Source of the DNA: Saprospiraceae bacterium
GTDB taxonomy: Bacteria; Bacteroidota; Bacteroidia; Chitinophagales; Saprospiraceae
Length of the DNA stretch: 64,000 nucleotides
Reading direction: 5' to 3'
Assembly (NCBI GenBank): GCA_016722285.1
Contig: JADKGI010000001.1
Location: forward strand, 868,001 to 932,000
The number at the start of each line of letters is the position of its first letter. Within the stretch, counting starts at the first letter, position 1. Below, in pieces: positions 53,087 to 63,633 of this stretch. Below the pieces are notes generated by a model, which was given only the letters and a program-made list of their open reading frames with translations, was not told the DNA's origin and searched no databases. The position numbers and the translations under genes are program-made.

Positions 53087-56000
53087 TTATTGATTGACGA
53101 AGTATTTTACTTGTATGCCTTCCCGAATAGATTTTATTATGTGGTTTCCTATCTCAGTTCTGGTATTAAGTGCCGAAATTTTATTATTGAGCCTGGTTGG
53201 ATAAACTCTGTTAGAGAGGACAACATACACCAGATTCAACTCAGGATCTATCCATGTAAATGTTCCGGTAAAACCTGAACGCCCAAAGCTTTTCTCTGAT
53301 GCCAGTGATGGTCCATTCTTTATATTGGGATCAAAATCTTTCTTGTCAAATCCTATGCCACGCCTGTTTTTTTCATCTGGAAACTGATATGCAGTACATA
53401 TATCCAATACTTCCGGTTTGATGTATTGTTTACTTCCATAGCTGCCTTTCTGAAGATACATCTGCATCAGCTTCATAAGATCATTGGCTGTTCCGAAGAG
53501 TCCCGCATGGCCAGAAATACCTCCCAACATTGCAGCTCCTTCATCGTGAACATATCCGTGAATCAGAACCTTTCTGAATAAACTGTCATATTCGGTGGCC
53601 ACAACCCTCTCAAGTGATACTTTGTCAAGGGTTGTAAGTCAGAGTATTTGCCCCTATTGATTTATAAGTCTCATCGAGGTATTTATCAAATGGTTTGCCA
53701 GTGATACTCCTGATCATATCGGGATACAGATAGTAATGCAGGTCACTATATACATATCCTTGCGATGGATTCAGCGGCGATGTTGCTATCTGATCCATCA
53801 TCACTTTTTTATAATTTTGGTTCAGATAGAGATCTTTATCCACCCGTACAGTAAAATCAGGTCTGAGTGTCGTCGAAAAGATATCTTTTTTCCATGTTCT
53901 TGTTTCAGGGGTCAGCATGGCATTCCATAGTTGAGGCCGTGCTGTAAGTGACTCAAAATACATCAATTCCCTGACTGGTTTTTTGCCAAACAATCGCTTA
54001 AAAAATCCGGGCTTTTTGATATTGACAATACACTGACTCTCCAGTTCAGGATATAGTTCAAGAGCTTTTTTCATAGTCGTCACAGTATCAATGGCATCTC
54101 TCCAAAAAGGTATCCAGGCCTTTAGTCCGGCCCTGTGGGTTAGCAGGTCTTTCATAATGAGGCTACCTTTATCGCTGTTTTTGAAGTCAGGGTAATAATC
54201 TCCCAGACTTGCATTCAGATTAAATTTTCCTTCACCCATCAGCTGCATAACAGCAAGTGTGGATGTACTTATTTTGGTCACTGAAGCGAAGTCAAAAAGG
54301 TCATCCTGCAATGTCTTCCCCTTTGGTACATATGAAGTGACAGCAGGTCTCAAGGTGGTGGACAGGCTTTCGGGATTATCCATGGCATCATCAATGAAAC
54401 TATATATATCACCGCGATCTGATACATTCTCTCCTTTGGCTTTTTCTGCTTCTTCGTATGTGTGGTAACCGTATGATTTCGAAAATATCACCTTACCATC
54501 TTTAGCAACCTGCACTACTGCACCCGGAAAAGCTTTTTCCGTAAGGCCCAAATGGATAATTGAATCTATCCCTGTATTCAGAATGGTACGACTAATACCT
54601 ACTTGCTCCGGCAATCCATAGGTCAGTCTGTCAATTGAAGGAAAAGTAAGACCCATACCGCTTTTGAAGTTATCATTTAAGAATACAGGTAATCTCCCTA
54701 CCGGAGATAAAGCTCCAAAAATAATTTGTCCGGCGGCTCTTTCGGTATAGACACTCTGCTGATATCCTAAAATAAAAGATTTACTCCGTGCCAGCTCCGG
54801 AATTTTATTGAGAATAAATGGATTACCGAATAGACACAAAATGACATTATCCATGGAAGCAAAATCAGCGATTAGCTTTGTATTTTCAGGCGTCAATCCA
54901 TAATTTTTGCTTGCTCTGATATCGATCAGATGCACACCCGCTATCACTATATCATATGTATTAAGCTGTGACATAACCGAACTCAATACAGAATCACCGA
55001 CATTTTTTGGTATTTTGATATAGTCACAGGTAGTATAATTGCTGGCCATTTTGTATAAATCAGAATACTCATTTTCTGAATCGACAGATACAACAGCAAT
55101 CCTTTTAGTCAGATCCATAATCGGTAGTAATTTCAGGTCATTTTTAAGACAGGTGATACTCTTTTCAGTAAGTATTTGGTTTAGAACGTCAGAATTTACT
55201 GTGTTCAGGTCTTCGACCAGTCTCTCCATTTCGATCGGCTTGTATGCATCCAGCCCTACCCAGGATTTTGCCATGAGTATTTTTTTGACCTTATAATCGA
55301 TAAGATCTATCGGGATGATTTTATTCTTAACTGCATTTTTAATGGCTTCCACAGTGCCTTCCACATCCATGAAAGTTTCAAGAACATCATTGCCCGCGAG
55401 CAGGGCCTGAACCATCGCTTCCCCCTTGGGAAAATTTTTAACAGCACCCTGCATTTCCATGGCGTCAGTAAATGTAAGTCCCTGAAATTTTAATTCTTCC
55501 TGGAGCAACTTATTGACTATATTCTTTGAAAAAGTAGAAGCCAGTCCAACTTTTGGCTCAAGAGCCGGAATATTCAGGTGGGCAGTCATGATACCTGATA
55601 ATCCACTATCTATCAGCTTTTTGAACGGATATAATTCTATTTCATCCAATCTCTTCTTATCATGGGTGATCACAGGTAGGTCCTGATGGGAATCGACATC
55701 TGTATCTCCATGGCCAGGAAAATGTTTTGCCGTGCATAAAATACCCTGACTTTGCATACCTTTCATATAAGCAAGACCTTTTGATGCCACCTGATCGCGG
55801 TCGGATCCAAAAGACCTGAAATTAATCACAGGGTTATTAGGATTATTATTTACGTCCACCACCGGAGCATAATTGATATGGACACCTAATCTTTTACATT
55901 GTCTGGCCACCTCCTGACCCATCATTTCTACCAGATAGTCATTGCCAACGACAGCACCAATAGATGCTGCGTATGGAAATCTATCCGTACTATCCAGTCT

Positions 56001-56351
56001 CATTCCTACCCCCCATTCAAAATCCTGCCCGATGAGCAAAGGTACTTTGGATATAGATTGCAGTTCATTTGTCAATAGAGCCTGAGTAGTCGGATTGGAT
56101 GCAAAAAAAACCAGACCGCCAATTTTATAATCTCTTACCCACTTCTTCAATAAATCAACATCGTGCGGCTTACCGGAATAATTTCCCCGGGGTAAGAGAA
56201 GTTGGCCAATTTTTTCGTCCAAAGTCAGACTATTAAATACTGAATCGACCCACCTGCGATTGTGATCCTTAAGAAATGCAGGACTTGTGGTCTGACTAAA
56301 AACAGAGACTGAAATCCCGAAAAGAAGTATGCTGAATATTAATCTCATCAT
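53087..56351 (-). CDS. Glycoside hydrolase family 3 fused to a serine beta-lactamase-like domain, frameshifted
   Basis: A secreted protein of about 1,088 residues. After a signal peptide (MMRLIFSILLFGISVSVFSQ) comes a GH3 (NagZ-like) domain: KHFPGHGDTDVDSHQDLP and the nucleophile region FTDAMEMQGAVKNF. From about 590 a penicillin-binding/beta-lactamase-type serine hydrolase follows, with active-site SVTK (in FDFASVTKISTST) and a YSD stretch (YVYSDLHYYL). The last 172 residues lie in another frame (GHAGLFGTANDLMKLMQMYL). The frames rejoin near TYNP/LDKVSLERVV if two bases are restored, or one removed, in the C-run opposite 53629-53631. I infer a role in peptidoglycan recycling or turnover. Confidence 0.88.
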
Positions 56352-56381
56352 GAATAATTTATTATTTGGTTTTTAAAATTA

Positions 56382-57161
56382 CTACGAAATAAGGTAGCCG
56401 CCATCAGCAGTAAACTCCTGACCTGTACAATAAGCGGATGCATCCGATGCCAGAAATACGGCAAGCCCGGCCATCTCATCCGGATGTGCCATTCGTTTTA
56501 ATGGTATGTTGGCCGTCCAATGATCCAAGATATCTTTGTTGTTCCAAAGTGCAGCGCTGAATTTTGTTTGCACCAGGCCCGGGCATATAGTATTTGCTCT
56601 CACTCCATACACTCCCCATTCTTTGGCCTGTGACCTGGTCAGCATAATAAGGGCTGCTTTGGTGATGCTATAAATGGATAATCCCGGACTGGGTCTGAAT
56701 CCTTCTACTGAACTGATATTGATAACTGACCCGGAGCCACTTACTTTCATCAGGGGTAAACAAAGGTTTGAAAGTTTGAAAGCTGCCTTCACATTTATCT
56801 GCATCAATTTATCAAAGAGATCACCGGTCATATCTTCTATGGGACCATAAAAGGGATTTGTAGCCGCATTATTCACAAGTATATGAATGGCTCCGTATTG
56901 GCTTTTAGTGTCAGAAACTAACTTTTGAAGCTGATTTTCATCGCCTGAATGGCAGGCTACAGGCAAAACATCCAGTCCATCTTTCTTAAATCTGTGGGCA
57001 ACATCATCGACACCTTCCTGCTTTCTGCCTGTGATGACAACTTTGGCACCAAATTCGGCCAATCCTCTGGCAATACTCTCACCTATACCTCTGGAGGCCC
57101 CGGTGACAATAGCGACTTTACCAGTCAGGTCCAGACTCTGTTTTATTCTTGGATTAATCAT
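56382..57161 (-). CDS. Short-chain dehydrogenase/reductase
   Basis: 259-residue classical SDR. The NAD(P)-binding motif is TGASRGIGESIARGLAEFGA, followed by the structural NNAA in VNNAATNP, the catalytic Ser in INISSVEGF and YxxxK in YSITKAA. It ends EFTADGGYLIS, typical of the family. The sequence resembles dehydrogenase/reductase member 4-like and 3-ketoacyl-type SDRs; the substrate is not known. It overlaps the T9SS-protein gene by four bases (ATGA) and lies 31 bases upstream of the GH3 fusion in the same operon. Confidence 0.92.
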   Translation of the reverse strand: MINPRIKQSLDLTGKVAIVTGASRGIGESIARGLAEFGAKVVITGRKQEGVDDVAHRFKKDGLDVLPVACHSGDENQLQKLVSDTKSQYGAIHILVNNAATNPFYGPIEDMTGDLFDKLMQINVKAAFKLSNLCLPLMKVSGSGSVINISSVEGFRPSPGLSIYSITKAALIMLTRSQAKEWGVYGVRANTICPGLVQTKFSAALWNNKDILDHWTANIPLKRMAHPDEMAGLAVFLASDASAYCTGQEFTADGGYLIS

Positions 57162-58285
57162 CTTTTTATTAATAGATTTAATGTGGTTGTAACCCGGCTT
57201 TCAATATTTATTAGGGTAATAAAATAATTTCCGTTTAGCCATTGGTTTGTATTGATTTGTTTTGATTCATGAGGAGGTAGCTGCATCACATCAGTAAAAA
57301 CTGCCCTACCCATCATATCGCCGGCGATGACTAAATACCGACCACCTGTTTCTCCGGAAGTAATATTAACATAATCTGATGTCGGATTTGGAAATACCCT
57401 CATTTCTTCCTGTGCTGGGTTAAAAACGGCAGAGATAGGTTCTCCCAGGTCAACATAAGTAACCCCTAAGAATGAACCTGAAGGATTATATTCGGCAGAA
57501 AGGATAACTTCTTTTCTGGCATTGCTATAAAAATTATAGATAATGGTGGTGTCCTTGCCAAGCAGTCCGCTTAATTGAGGAGGAATACTTCCTGCAAAAA
57601 TAGCCACTGGATCCAACCACAATCCAAGTATTTTTACAAACAATTTTGTTTCACTGATGCTTTGAGCCTTTTCTCTGAGTATTTCAAAAGATTTTCCTGA
57701 TAATTTTAACGTGCCATATGCATCTACAATCCCAGCCAATGAATTTGTAAACTGTATTCTGATACTATCTGGCTTTATGGGTAAAACAGATAGAAGGGTA
57801 TCAGGAATATTATTTGTTCCTACATCTATCTTAAATTCGCTTACTGTACCTGTGGTGGTAATAAACATAATAGGTGTCGTCCTGAGAGCTGGTCTCTTTG
57901 AATATTTGACAACAAGTGGGGTATTAAAAAAAGCATTGGCTCCACTGGAACCCAGACCTTCCATTTTGTTTGCGGAAGTCTTAATATAGAGGCCCTGACC
58001 ACCAGTCCTTCTGATCAGATTAGCTTCCGGAAACATATTGAAATCGGCACCTGAAGATGCATTGAGATATATCTCCTGCTGACGGTTGCCGAAATTGAGT
58101 TGACTGAACTCCCATACTTTTGGACCCCCTTGACTCCCCAATTCCAGTCCTCCCGGGACATTAAGTGCAAAGACAGTCCGTAAGGTATCTCCGGCTTTTG
58201 GAAAAGTAACATTGGTAACTGTAATTTGACAATACACCTGAAGACAAGCTAAAAAAAATATACAGGTGATCAGGATGTGTCTCAT
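57158..58285 (-). CDS. Secreted protein with type IX secretion sorting domain
   Basis: 375 residues, signal peptide ending near LQVYCQ. The central ~250 residues are a beta-rich region I cannot name (ITVTNVTFPKAGDTLRTVFA, WEFSQLNFGNRQQEIYLNAS). The C-terminus is a type A T9SS signal: MRVFPNPTSDYVNITSGE, then WLNGNYFITLI. It should pass the outer membrane by the type IX system. It is coupled to the SDR gene by an ATGA overlap and follows the barrel-protein gene by 13 bases, so all are one operon. Confidence 0.8.
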   Translation of the reverse strand: MRHILITCIFFLACLQVYCQITVTNVTFPKAGDTLRTVFALNVPGGLELGSQGGPKVWEFSQLNFGNRQQEIYLNASSGADFNMFPEANLIRRTGGQGLYIKTSANKMEGLGSSGANAFFNTPLVVKYSKRPALRTTPIMFITTTGTVSEFKIDVGTNNIPDTLLSVLPIKPDSIRIQFTNSLAGIVDAYGTLKLSGKSFEILREKAQSISETKLFVKILGLWLDPVAIFAGSIPPQLSGLLGKDTTIIYNFYSNARKEVILSAEYNPSGSFLGVTYVDLGEPISAVFNPAQEEMRVFPNPTSDYVNITSGETGGRYLVIAGDMMGRAVFTDVMQLPPHESKQINTNQWLNGNYFITLINIESRVTTTLNLLIKR

Positions 58286-58298
58286 GTGCTCAATTAAA

Positions 58299-59039
58299 TT
58301 AATCTATATATTCTACTTTACGCAGGAATTTGATACCTACTTTCACTTCAATAGAAAGATTCCTGACCTGACGTAAACCTATATTTACAGGCTGGCTGGT
58401 CCAAGGGTCTATAATATTAAAGAGTGGTTGTTGTTCATACTGAAAAGAAAGATCAGGCTGTAATGAAAACTCAATAAATACATTGCTTAAATCGGAAGCT
58501 GGCATTTCAAATCCGCCACCTGCTGTCACTCCGTAATTGAACTTACGCACAAATTCATTAATAGGATAAAATAACTGACCAAAATTGACATAGGTGTCCA
58601 GATTTGTGCTCAATGTGTACTCACCTCTAACCCCAAGAATGAAATAAGACATATACTTTGAATTTTCACCAAAAGTCTTTTTAGCACCAATTTCAGATAC
58701 CAGATTCCTAAATTTAAAGCCCTGTTGCTGAGAAAAAACGTTGTTAAAACTAAAAAAACGATATGAACTACCTCTCGTGTGCAATCCAATCTGGGCATAA
58801 AGTGCTCCTTTATGAAATTCATCAAGAGACTCAATAAAAAAATCTCCATTCAAAGAAAACAAGGGATCTCTATTGACACTTCCTCCAAAACTTCCATCTC
58901 CCCAACTCTGAAAATTCATGGCACCACCGCCTTTGGCTCCAAACCAAAAACTCTGGCTGATGCCTGACGTATTAGTCAAAGCGATGATGAAAAACAAAAC
59001 ACAAACCCGATGACAATCACCCATTTTATTAGTATTCAT
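58299..59039 (-). CDS. Outer-membrane beta-barrel-like protein (PorT type)
   Basis: 246 residues with a signal peptide (VCVLFFIIALTNTSGISQ) and a series of alternating aromatic beta-strands (FWFGAKGGGAMNFQSWG, KGALYAQIGLHTRGSSYRFF, MSYFILGVRGEYTLSTNL, FNYGVTAGGGFEMP). It ends in strand-like LSIEVKVGIKFLRK. This is the look of the outer-membrane barrel family (OMP_b-brl/PorT) common in Bacteroidota. It is first in the operon that runs to 53087. No clear promoter box is at a normal distance; a TAATTTTG lies only 9 bases upstream. Confidence 0.68.
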   Translation of the reverse strand: MNTNKMGDCHRVCVLFFIIALTNTSGISQSFWFGAKGGGAMNFQSWGDGSFGGSVNRDPLFSLNGDFFIESLDEFHKGALYAQIGLHTRGSSYRFFSFNNVFSQQQGFKFRNLVSEIGAKKTFGENSKYMSYFILGVRGEYTLSTNLDTYVNFGQLFYPINEFVRKFNYGVTAGGGFEMPASDLSNVFIEFSLQPDLSFQYEQQPLFNIIDPWTSQPVNIGLRQVRNLSIEVKVGIKFLRKVEYID

Positions 59040-59175
59040 TTGTTGCTCAAAATTACAATTTTTAGTCCAATAATTTTAATTTTTATGGTTTGACAAACAG
59101 TCACTCTAGTAATCTTTAATATTTAAACTTTTTAATCCATCACTTGTTTATCCACAATTCACAACCTTTGTACCC

Positions 59176-59183
59176 TAATTTTG
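59176..59183 (+). promoter_or_regulatory. -7 element for the MerR-like gene
   Basis: TAATTTTG matches TAnnTTTG, 72 bases upstream of the ATG; no -33 partner is seen. Confidence 0.35.
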
Positions 59184-59254
59184 CTGAACAGATAAATAAG
59201 CAGGTTTTGAAATTGTATTAAATTAACCTTTCCAAAAGAAATTAGATTTTATTA

Positions 59255-59953
59255 ATGGTAGCATATTCGATAAAAGATCTTGAAAGTCTCTCAGGGGTTA
59301 AAGCCCATACTCTGAGGATTTGGGAGAAACGATATGGCATCTCTATGTTCGAGCTGTGTGAGACTAAATTTAATATCATTCTGGATCATCAGATCAATTC
59401 AAAGGGATTTGAAGAAACGATGAATGATGTGGTGTATCCACTACTTGACAAACTTAGTATCATGTGGGAAGCCGGCTCAATAAAAAGTGTTCACGAGACT
59501 TTTGTGAGTAATATCATTCGCAAGAAGATCATCGTACAAATAGATAAATTAGGGCGCGAAAATTGTTTTACAAATGTCAGGTGCCTGATTTATCTTCCGG
59601 AAAATGAATCTCACGAATTAAGTTTGCTTTTTTTGGAATATATACTCCTGAAGAATAAAGCCAAAGTGATCAATCTGGGCACTTCTGTACCACTCATCGA
59701 TGTGCTGGAAGGTAAAAACATATTTAATGCAGGCTATATATTTACCCTGTTTAATGACAGCTTTAGTGAGTCACCACTACAGCCATATCTGAATGAACTG
59801 GCCAGAAACTCTCCCGATCAACAGGTGATAATAAGTGGCTTCCAAACCACAAGCCAGGACCTTGACCTACCACCCAATGTAATGATTGTCAATAGTATAG
59901 AACAAATGAAAACATTTATTGGGGAAATTATTAATAAGTCTTGTCCAGCCTGA
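59255..59953 (+). CDS. MerR family regulator with B12-binding-like domain, DNA-binding region truncated
   Basis: 232 residues. The first 29 are the start of a MerR helix-turn-helix (MVAYSIKDLESLSGVKAHTL, RIWEKRYGI). The sequence then jumps straight to SMFELCETKFNIILDHQ and GFEETMNDVVYPLLDKLSIM, the four-helix bundle of CarH/LitR-type regulators. A Rossmann-like cobalamin-binding-type domain follows (CLIYLPENESHELSLLF, KVINLGTSVPLIDVLEG). In family members about 70 residues (second helix, wing and linker helix) lie between these points, so this protein seems to have lost most of its DNA-binding domain by an in-frame deletion around base 59342. It converges with purL. Confidence 0.78.
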   Translation: MVAYSIKDLESLSGVKAHTLRIWEKRYGISMFELCETKFNIILDHQINSKGFEETMNDVVYPLLDKLSIMWEAGSIKSVHETFVSNIIRKKIIVQIDKLGRENCFTNVRCLIYLPENESHELSLLFLEYILLKNKAKVINLGTSVPLIDVLEGKNIFNAGYIFTLFNDSFSESPLQPYLNELARNSPDQQVIISGFQTTSQDLDLPPNVMIVNSIEQMKTFIGEIINKSCPA

Positions 59954-59962
59954 TAAATGAAA

Positions 59963-62900
59963 TTACCTATTTTCTATCCATTTTCTTGCATTGACAAAGG
60001 CTTCTGCCCACGGGCTTACTTCATCCTTTCTTGTGTCGGGATAGTACGCCCAGTTCCACTGAAAAGTCGATCTTTCTATATGTGGCATCATCACTAAATG
60101 ACGGCCATCCCGGCTACACATCATGGCAGTATTGTAGTCAGAACCATTTGGGTTTGCCGGGTAGGAATCATAACCGTATTTGGCCACTATATGATAGTCA
60201 CTTTCAGCTTTGGGCAAAATAAATTTACCTTCTCCATGAGAAACCCATACCCCAAGGGTCGAACCGGCAAGAGTTGATAACATCACAGAGTGGTTTTCTG
60301 CTATTTTGACAGAGGTTAATATACTCTCATGTTTGTGTGAATCATTAAAATGCATAGAAGGCTTAATGTCGTGGTCAGGATTTATTAGTCCCAGTTCAAT
60401 AAACAATTGGCATCCATTACATATACCTACTGATAAAGTATCCGGCCTGCTGAAAAAATTTGCCAGCGCCTGATTCGCTTTTTCATTGTATCTGAAAGAG
60501 CCAGCCCATCCTTTGGCAGAACCCAATACATCGCTGTTGGAAAAACCTCCGACTGCACCTATAAAACTAATATCTTCAAGGGTTTCTCTTCCGGAAATCA
60601 GGTCCGTCATATGAACATCTCTCACATCAAATCCGGCTAGATAGAGTGCGTTTGCAAGTTCCCGCTCCGAGTTGCTGCCTTTTTCACGTATGACCGCAGC
60701 TTTCACTCTTGGCATCCCTGCTTCAATCTCTGGTTTTTTACCTGTAAAATGGGCGGGGAATTTAAAATTGAGTGATTGATTCTTATAATTTGAAAAACGT
60801 TCTGCAGCCATTTCTGCTCCACATTGCCTCTTATCCAGCAGATAAGATGATTTAAACCAAATATCCCTCCATACATCAGTTTCCAGCACAAATGCGCTGC
60901 TATGACGGGTTATGGTGACTTTTTTGTCATCAGTATAATGACCTAAATGTATTATTTCAATCCCATGCATCATACAAGCATAAGTTACATCCGATTCAGC
61001 CCCTTTGCAAACCTGGAAGACGACGCCTGCATTTTCTGCAAACAGGAGTTTGATGATGTCATTTTCGTTTATCTGCCCTGTATTTACCTGCAGACCGGCA
61101 TCAGGATCGGCAAAACACATTTCCAGCAAAGTGGTGACCAATCCACCGCTTCCCACATCGTGTCCGGCTATAATATTTCCTTTGCTGATCTGTTCCTGAA
61201 GCACATTAAACGCTTTTCTAAATTTATGTGCATCTTTAATATCCGGAGCTTTTTTCCCAATTTTGCTCAAAACCTGATAGAATGATGATCCCCCAAGTTC
61301 AAATTCAGAAAAAGACATATTGATATAGTAAAGTTGACCCCCGTCTTTTTGTATCACAGGTTCAATAACTTTTCGGATATCTATACAATGGCCTGCGGCA
61401 CTTATGATTACAGTTCCTGGAGCGAGGACATCCTTGTCAGGATATCTTTGCTTCATCGACAACGAGTCTTTTCCTGTAGGTATGTTGATACCCAGATCAA
61501 TAGCAAAGTCTGAACATGCCTGTACGGCCTGATATAGTCTGGCATCCTCACCCGGATTTTTACATGGCCACATCCAGTTGGCTGATAGCGATACGCTTGT
61601 TAATCCATCTTTTAATGGAGCCCAAACTATATTTGTTAAGGCCTCAGCGATGCTGTTGCGGCTGCCTGCTCCCGGATGAATCAATCCGCTCACCGGAGAG
61701 TGGCCAATAGAAGTGGCTATCCCTTGATGGCTTTCATAATCAAGCGCCATAACACCACAATTATTTAGCGGAAGCTGCAATGGGCCAGCACATTGCTGTT
61801 TAGCCACTTTACCACCAACACAGCGATCAACCTTGTTAGTAAGCCAATCCTTACAAGCTACAGCTTCCAATTGGAGCACCTGCTCGAGATACAAATAAAA
61901 ATCTTTAATATCGTATGAAGGATTTGCATATGTTACATTGGCTGTAGTGTCATTTATTATCATTTTAGGGCTTGAGCCAAACATATCATCCAATGAAAGA
62001 TCAACGGGACTAATTCCTGATTTTTGGGAAAATATCTTAAATCTCCCGTCTCCTGTTATTTCGCCGACATTACAGAACGGGGATTTCTCCCTGTCTGCTA
62101 TTTCTTTCACGAAGCTGACATCCTTTTTATGGATCACCATACCCATTCTTTCCTGGGATTCATTTCCGATGATTTCTCTTACCGAGAGTGTCGGGTCTCC
62201 AACCGGAAGTGCATCCAGCTGGATGATGCCACCCGCTTCTTCTACCAACTCCGAAAGGCAATTTAGATGGCCACCAGCCCCGTGATCATGGATAGACACG
62301 ATTGGATTTTGGTCACTTTCGACCAAGGATCTGATTGCATTCGCTACCCTCTTGTGCATTTCAGGATTTGATCTCTGGACGGCATTCAATTCAATTCCCG
62401 TGCCAAATGATCCTGTATCAGAAGAAGATACAGCTGCACCACCCATTCCTATGCGATAATTGTCACCACCCATGACGATTATCAGATCTCCGGGTTGTGG
62501 TTGTTTTTTTATAGACTGTTCTTCTTTGCCGTAACCTACCCCTCCGGCCATCATGATGACCTTATCAAAACCAATCATTTTGCCTTCTTCTTTATATTCA
62601 AAGGTCAATACTGACCCTGCTATAAGAGGCTGACCGAATTTATTTCCAAAATCAGATGCTCCGTTTGATGCTTTAATCAGGATATCAACCGGTGTTTGAT
62701 ACAGCCATTTTCGTTCAGAAATGTTCTTTTCCCAAGATCTGTTTTTTTCCAGCCTTGAGTAGGCAGTCATGTACACAGCGGTACCTGCAAGTGGAATGGA
62801 GCCTTGCCCCCCTGCAAGTCTGTCCCTTATTTCGCCGCCTGATCCGGTAGCAGCTCCGTTAAATGGCTCTACTGTCGTAGGAAAATTGTGGGTTTCAGCT

Positions 62901-63633
62901 TTAAGGGAAAGTACGGAATCAAATTTCTGCTTAATATATGAAGAAGGTTTATGGCCAAATTGAGGCGCAAATTGAATCACTTCGGGCCCTTTTATAAAAG
63001 CTACATTATCTTTGTATGCCGACACTATACCATTGGGATGAATCTTTGCTGTTTTTTTATCAAAGCAAAAAGGCTGTCGGCCTTCTCTTCACCATCAATG
63101 ACATAAGTCCCGTTAAAGATTTTGTGTCTGCAATGCTCTGAATTGACCTGCGAAAAACCAAACACTTCAGAATCGGTAAGTTTCCTGCCCAAAAGAAGTG
63201 ATAAATCCTCCAGATAGGTCACTTCTTCATCACTCAAAGCCAAACCTTCCCGAAGATTATATCCGGAAATGTCTTCTATCATGACTACAGCTTCAGGAGT
63301 GATATGTAAAGCAAAAATTTCCTGATCCAATTTTGAATAGCGCTGTGATAACATCGGGTCATACGAATCACCATCAGATAAACAAGCATGAAATAATTCG
63401 ATTCTTAGGATGCCTGAAATTCCCATATTCTGCGTGATCTCCACTGCATTAGTGCTCCAGGGGGTGACCATGGAAGCTCTGGGGCCAATAAATGAAGAAT
63501 TGACTGATATACCTTCTTCCCGATTAGCATCTCCGAATAGCCAGGTCAGTTTTTCAATATCTTTTTCAGTCAGATTTGAAGCTGACTGCACGGCGTATAT
63601 CTGGTCTTCAGATCCACGAAAATATGTGATCAT
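59963..63633 (-). CDS. purL: Phosphoribosylformylglycinamidine synthase, frameshifted
   Basis: The large single-chain FGAM synthase of purine biosynthesis (about 1,223 residues). Frame 1 (63025-63633) gives the N-terminal PurS-like and linker parts with FGFSQVNSEHCRHKIFNG. Frame 2 (59963-63025) gives the ATP-binding core (LKAETHNFPTTVEPFNGAAT, GSGGEIRDR, IVSIHDHGAGGHLNCLSEL) and the C-terminal glutaminase with the nucleophile in SVGICNGCQLFIEL and MPHIERS. The frames rejoin as LIKKTAKIHPNGIVSAYKDN if one A is added to the A7 run opposite 63052-63058. As a housekeeping gene with one homopolymer-associated break, it is the clearest sign of sequencing error here. The ATG at 63633 is in a typical position. 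Confidence 0.95.
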
